Assembly: GCA_945952415.1 (NCBI GenBank)
Contig: CAMFIF010000015.1
Location: forward strand, 35,529 to 99,528
Direction of reading: 5' to 3'
DNA: 64,000 nucleotides
DNA from: an uncultured Rhizobium sp.
GTDB taxonomy: Bacteria > Pseudomonadota > Alphaproteobacteria > Rhizobiales > Rhizobiaceae
In this document: positions 63,687-64,000 of the stretch, in pieces
Layout of the letters: every line of letters starts with the position of its first letter
Position numbering within the stretch: position 1 is the stretch's first letter
Program-made: the position numbers and the translations under genes
The notes under the pieces: model-generated
What the model saw: the letters and a program-made list of their open reading frames with translations, nothing else
The model's database searches: none
What the model was told of the DNA's origin: nothing

Positions 63687-64000
63687 CCGTGGCGTCCAGC
63701 CGTCCTGTTCCCTGATGTCACAGATCGCAAGATGTGCCCCCTTATGAGGAGCAAGTCAAATCACGAGAGAGGCGCATGCCCGCTTTCCACGGGCGCGCGA
63801 AGGGATGCTCCATGACCTTTCTATACGGCACATTTGCGGCAGCCATGGCTCTAAGGCGGGCCCGGGGTGTGGGGGCGCATGGTAAAGGAAGGGTTAAGGG
63901 CCGGAAAGCGCGGCTCGAAAACGGGAAGCACTATATAACCTATACAAAACAACCACTTATCATTTTGTATGAATTTTTTATGGGAATGGGTGTTGACTGT
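63687..64000. other. Intergenic region at the right edge with an A+T-rich dyad
   Basis: 314 bp with no complete gene. At 63942-63949 and 63963-63970 ATACAAAA and TTTTGTAT form an exact 8-bp dyad around 13 nt, inside an A+T-rich run that looks like a promoter region for a gene beyond the window. Confidence 0.5.

Noticed and set aside
62163-63815. 550-codon open frame opposite the M23 peptidase
   Set aside because: Antisense shadow; no supported start or domain.

Overview
The window is a GC-rich, densely packed alphaproteobacterial chromosome segment, most likely from a member of the Rhizobiaceae. The evidence is the gene content and order: hpt-cpdR, a TIGR02302-type protein-lysA-lptM-argH, etfBA with a hydroxybutyryl-CoA dehydrogenase, and lysC-ptsP-prfA-prmC-DUF4167-clpB, plus TTAACC-type CtrA-like sites and a rhizobial-style short flagellin. 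The genus cannot be fixed from the sequence alone.

Layout. Positions 1-18266 are core chromosome: purine salvage (hpt tail), the cell-cycle regulator cpdR, lysine and arginine biosynthesis, thiol redox proteins, the electron-transfer flavoprotein, a rhomboid protease, cobalamin adenosyltransferase, gluQRS, an AlkA glycosylase, an HNH nuclease, a DsbB-like protein and an orphan flagellin, ending in tRNA-Leu(CAA). Positions 18267-50499 are a genomic island of about 32 kb inserted at the 3' end of that tRNA. A degenerate copy of the tRNA 3' end marks its far edge, and a recombinase module lies at each end. Positions 50500-64000 return to core genes: an HD-GYP protein, lysC, ptsP, prfA, prmC, DUF4167, clpB and an M23 peptidase.

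The island is mainly a defence island. It holds (i) a LysR-controlled redox cassette; (ii) a minus-strand operon of Mrr-like nuclease, N6-adenine methyltransferase, SF2 helicase and GIY-YIG nuclease; (iii) a plus-strand pair of a DUF3883 protein and a DUF429-like protein with a zinc ribbon; (iv) a complete type I-E CRISPR-Cas locus (cas3, cse1, cse2, cas7e, cas5e, cas6e, cas1, cas2, leader, array) transcribed leftward, with 81 repeats and 80 spacers; and (v) a second tyrosine recombinase with two small helix-turn-helix proteins.

The most interesting element lies in the 371 bp between cas3 and cse1. Directly behind the cas3 stop codon is a degenerate mini-CRISPR (repeat, 32-nt spacer, repeat) in crRNA orientation. 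The first 17 nt of its spacer match, with a single mismatch at position 12, a site immediately downstream. That site carries a canonical AAG PAM, and its far end overlaps the -35 box of the likely cse1-operon promoter. Position 12 is one of the every-sixth positions that Cascade does not pair. This is the architecture of a crRNA-like autoregulatory RNA (CreR-like) or a CRISPR-regulated RNA toxin-antitoxin pair (CreTA-like). The 220-nt leader it would control contains two perfect hairpins and a six-codon mini-ORF with a strong ribosome binding site and a TTA codon.
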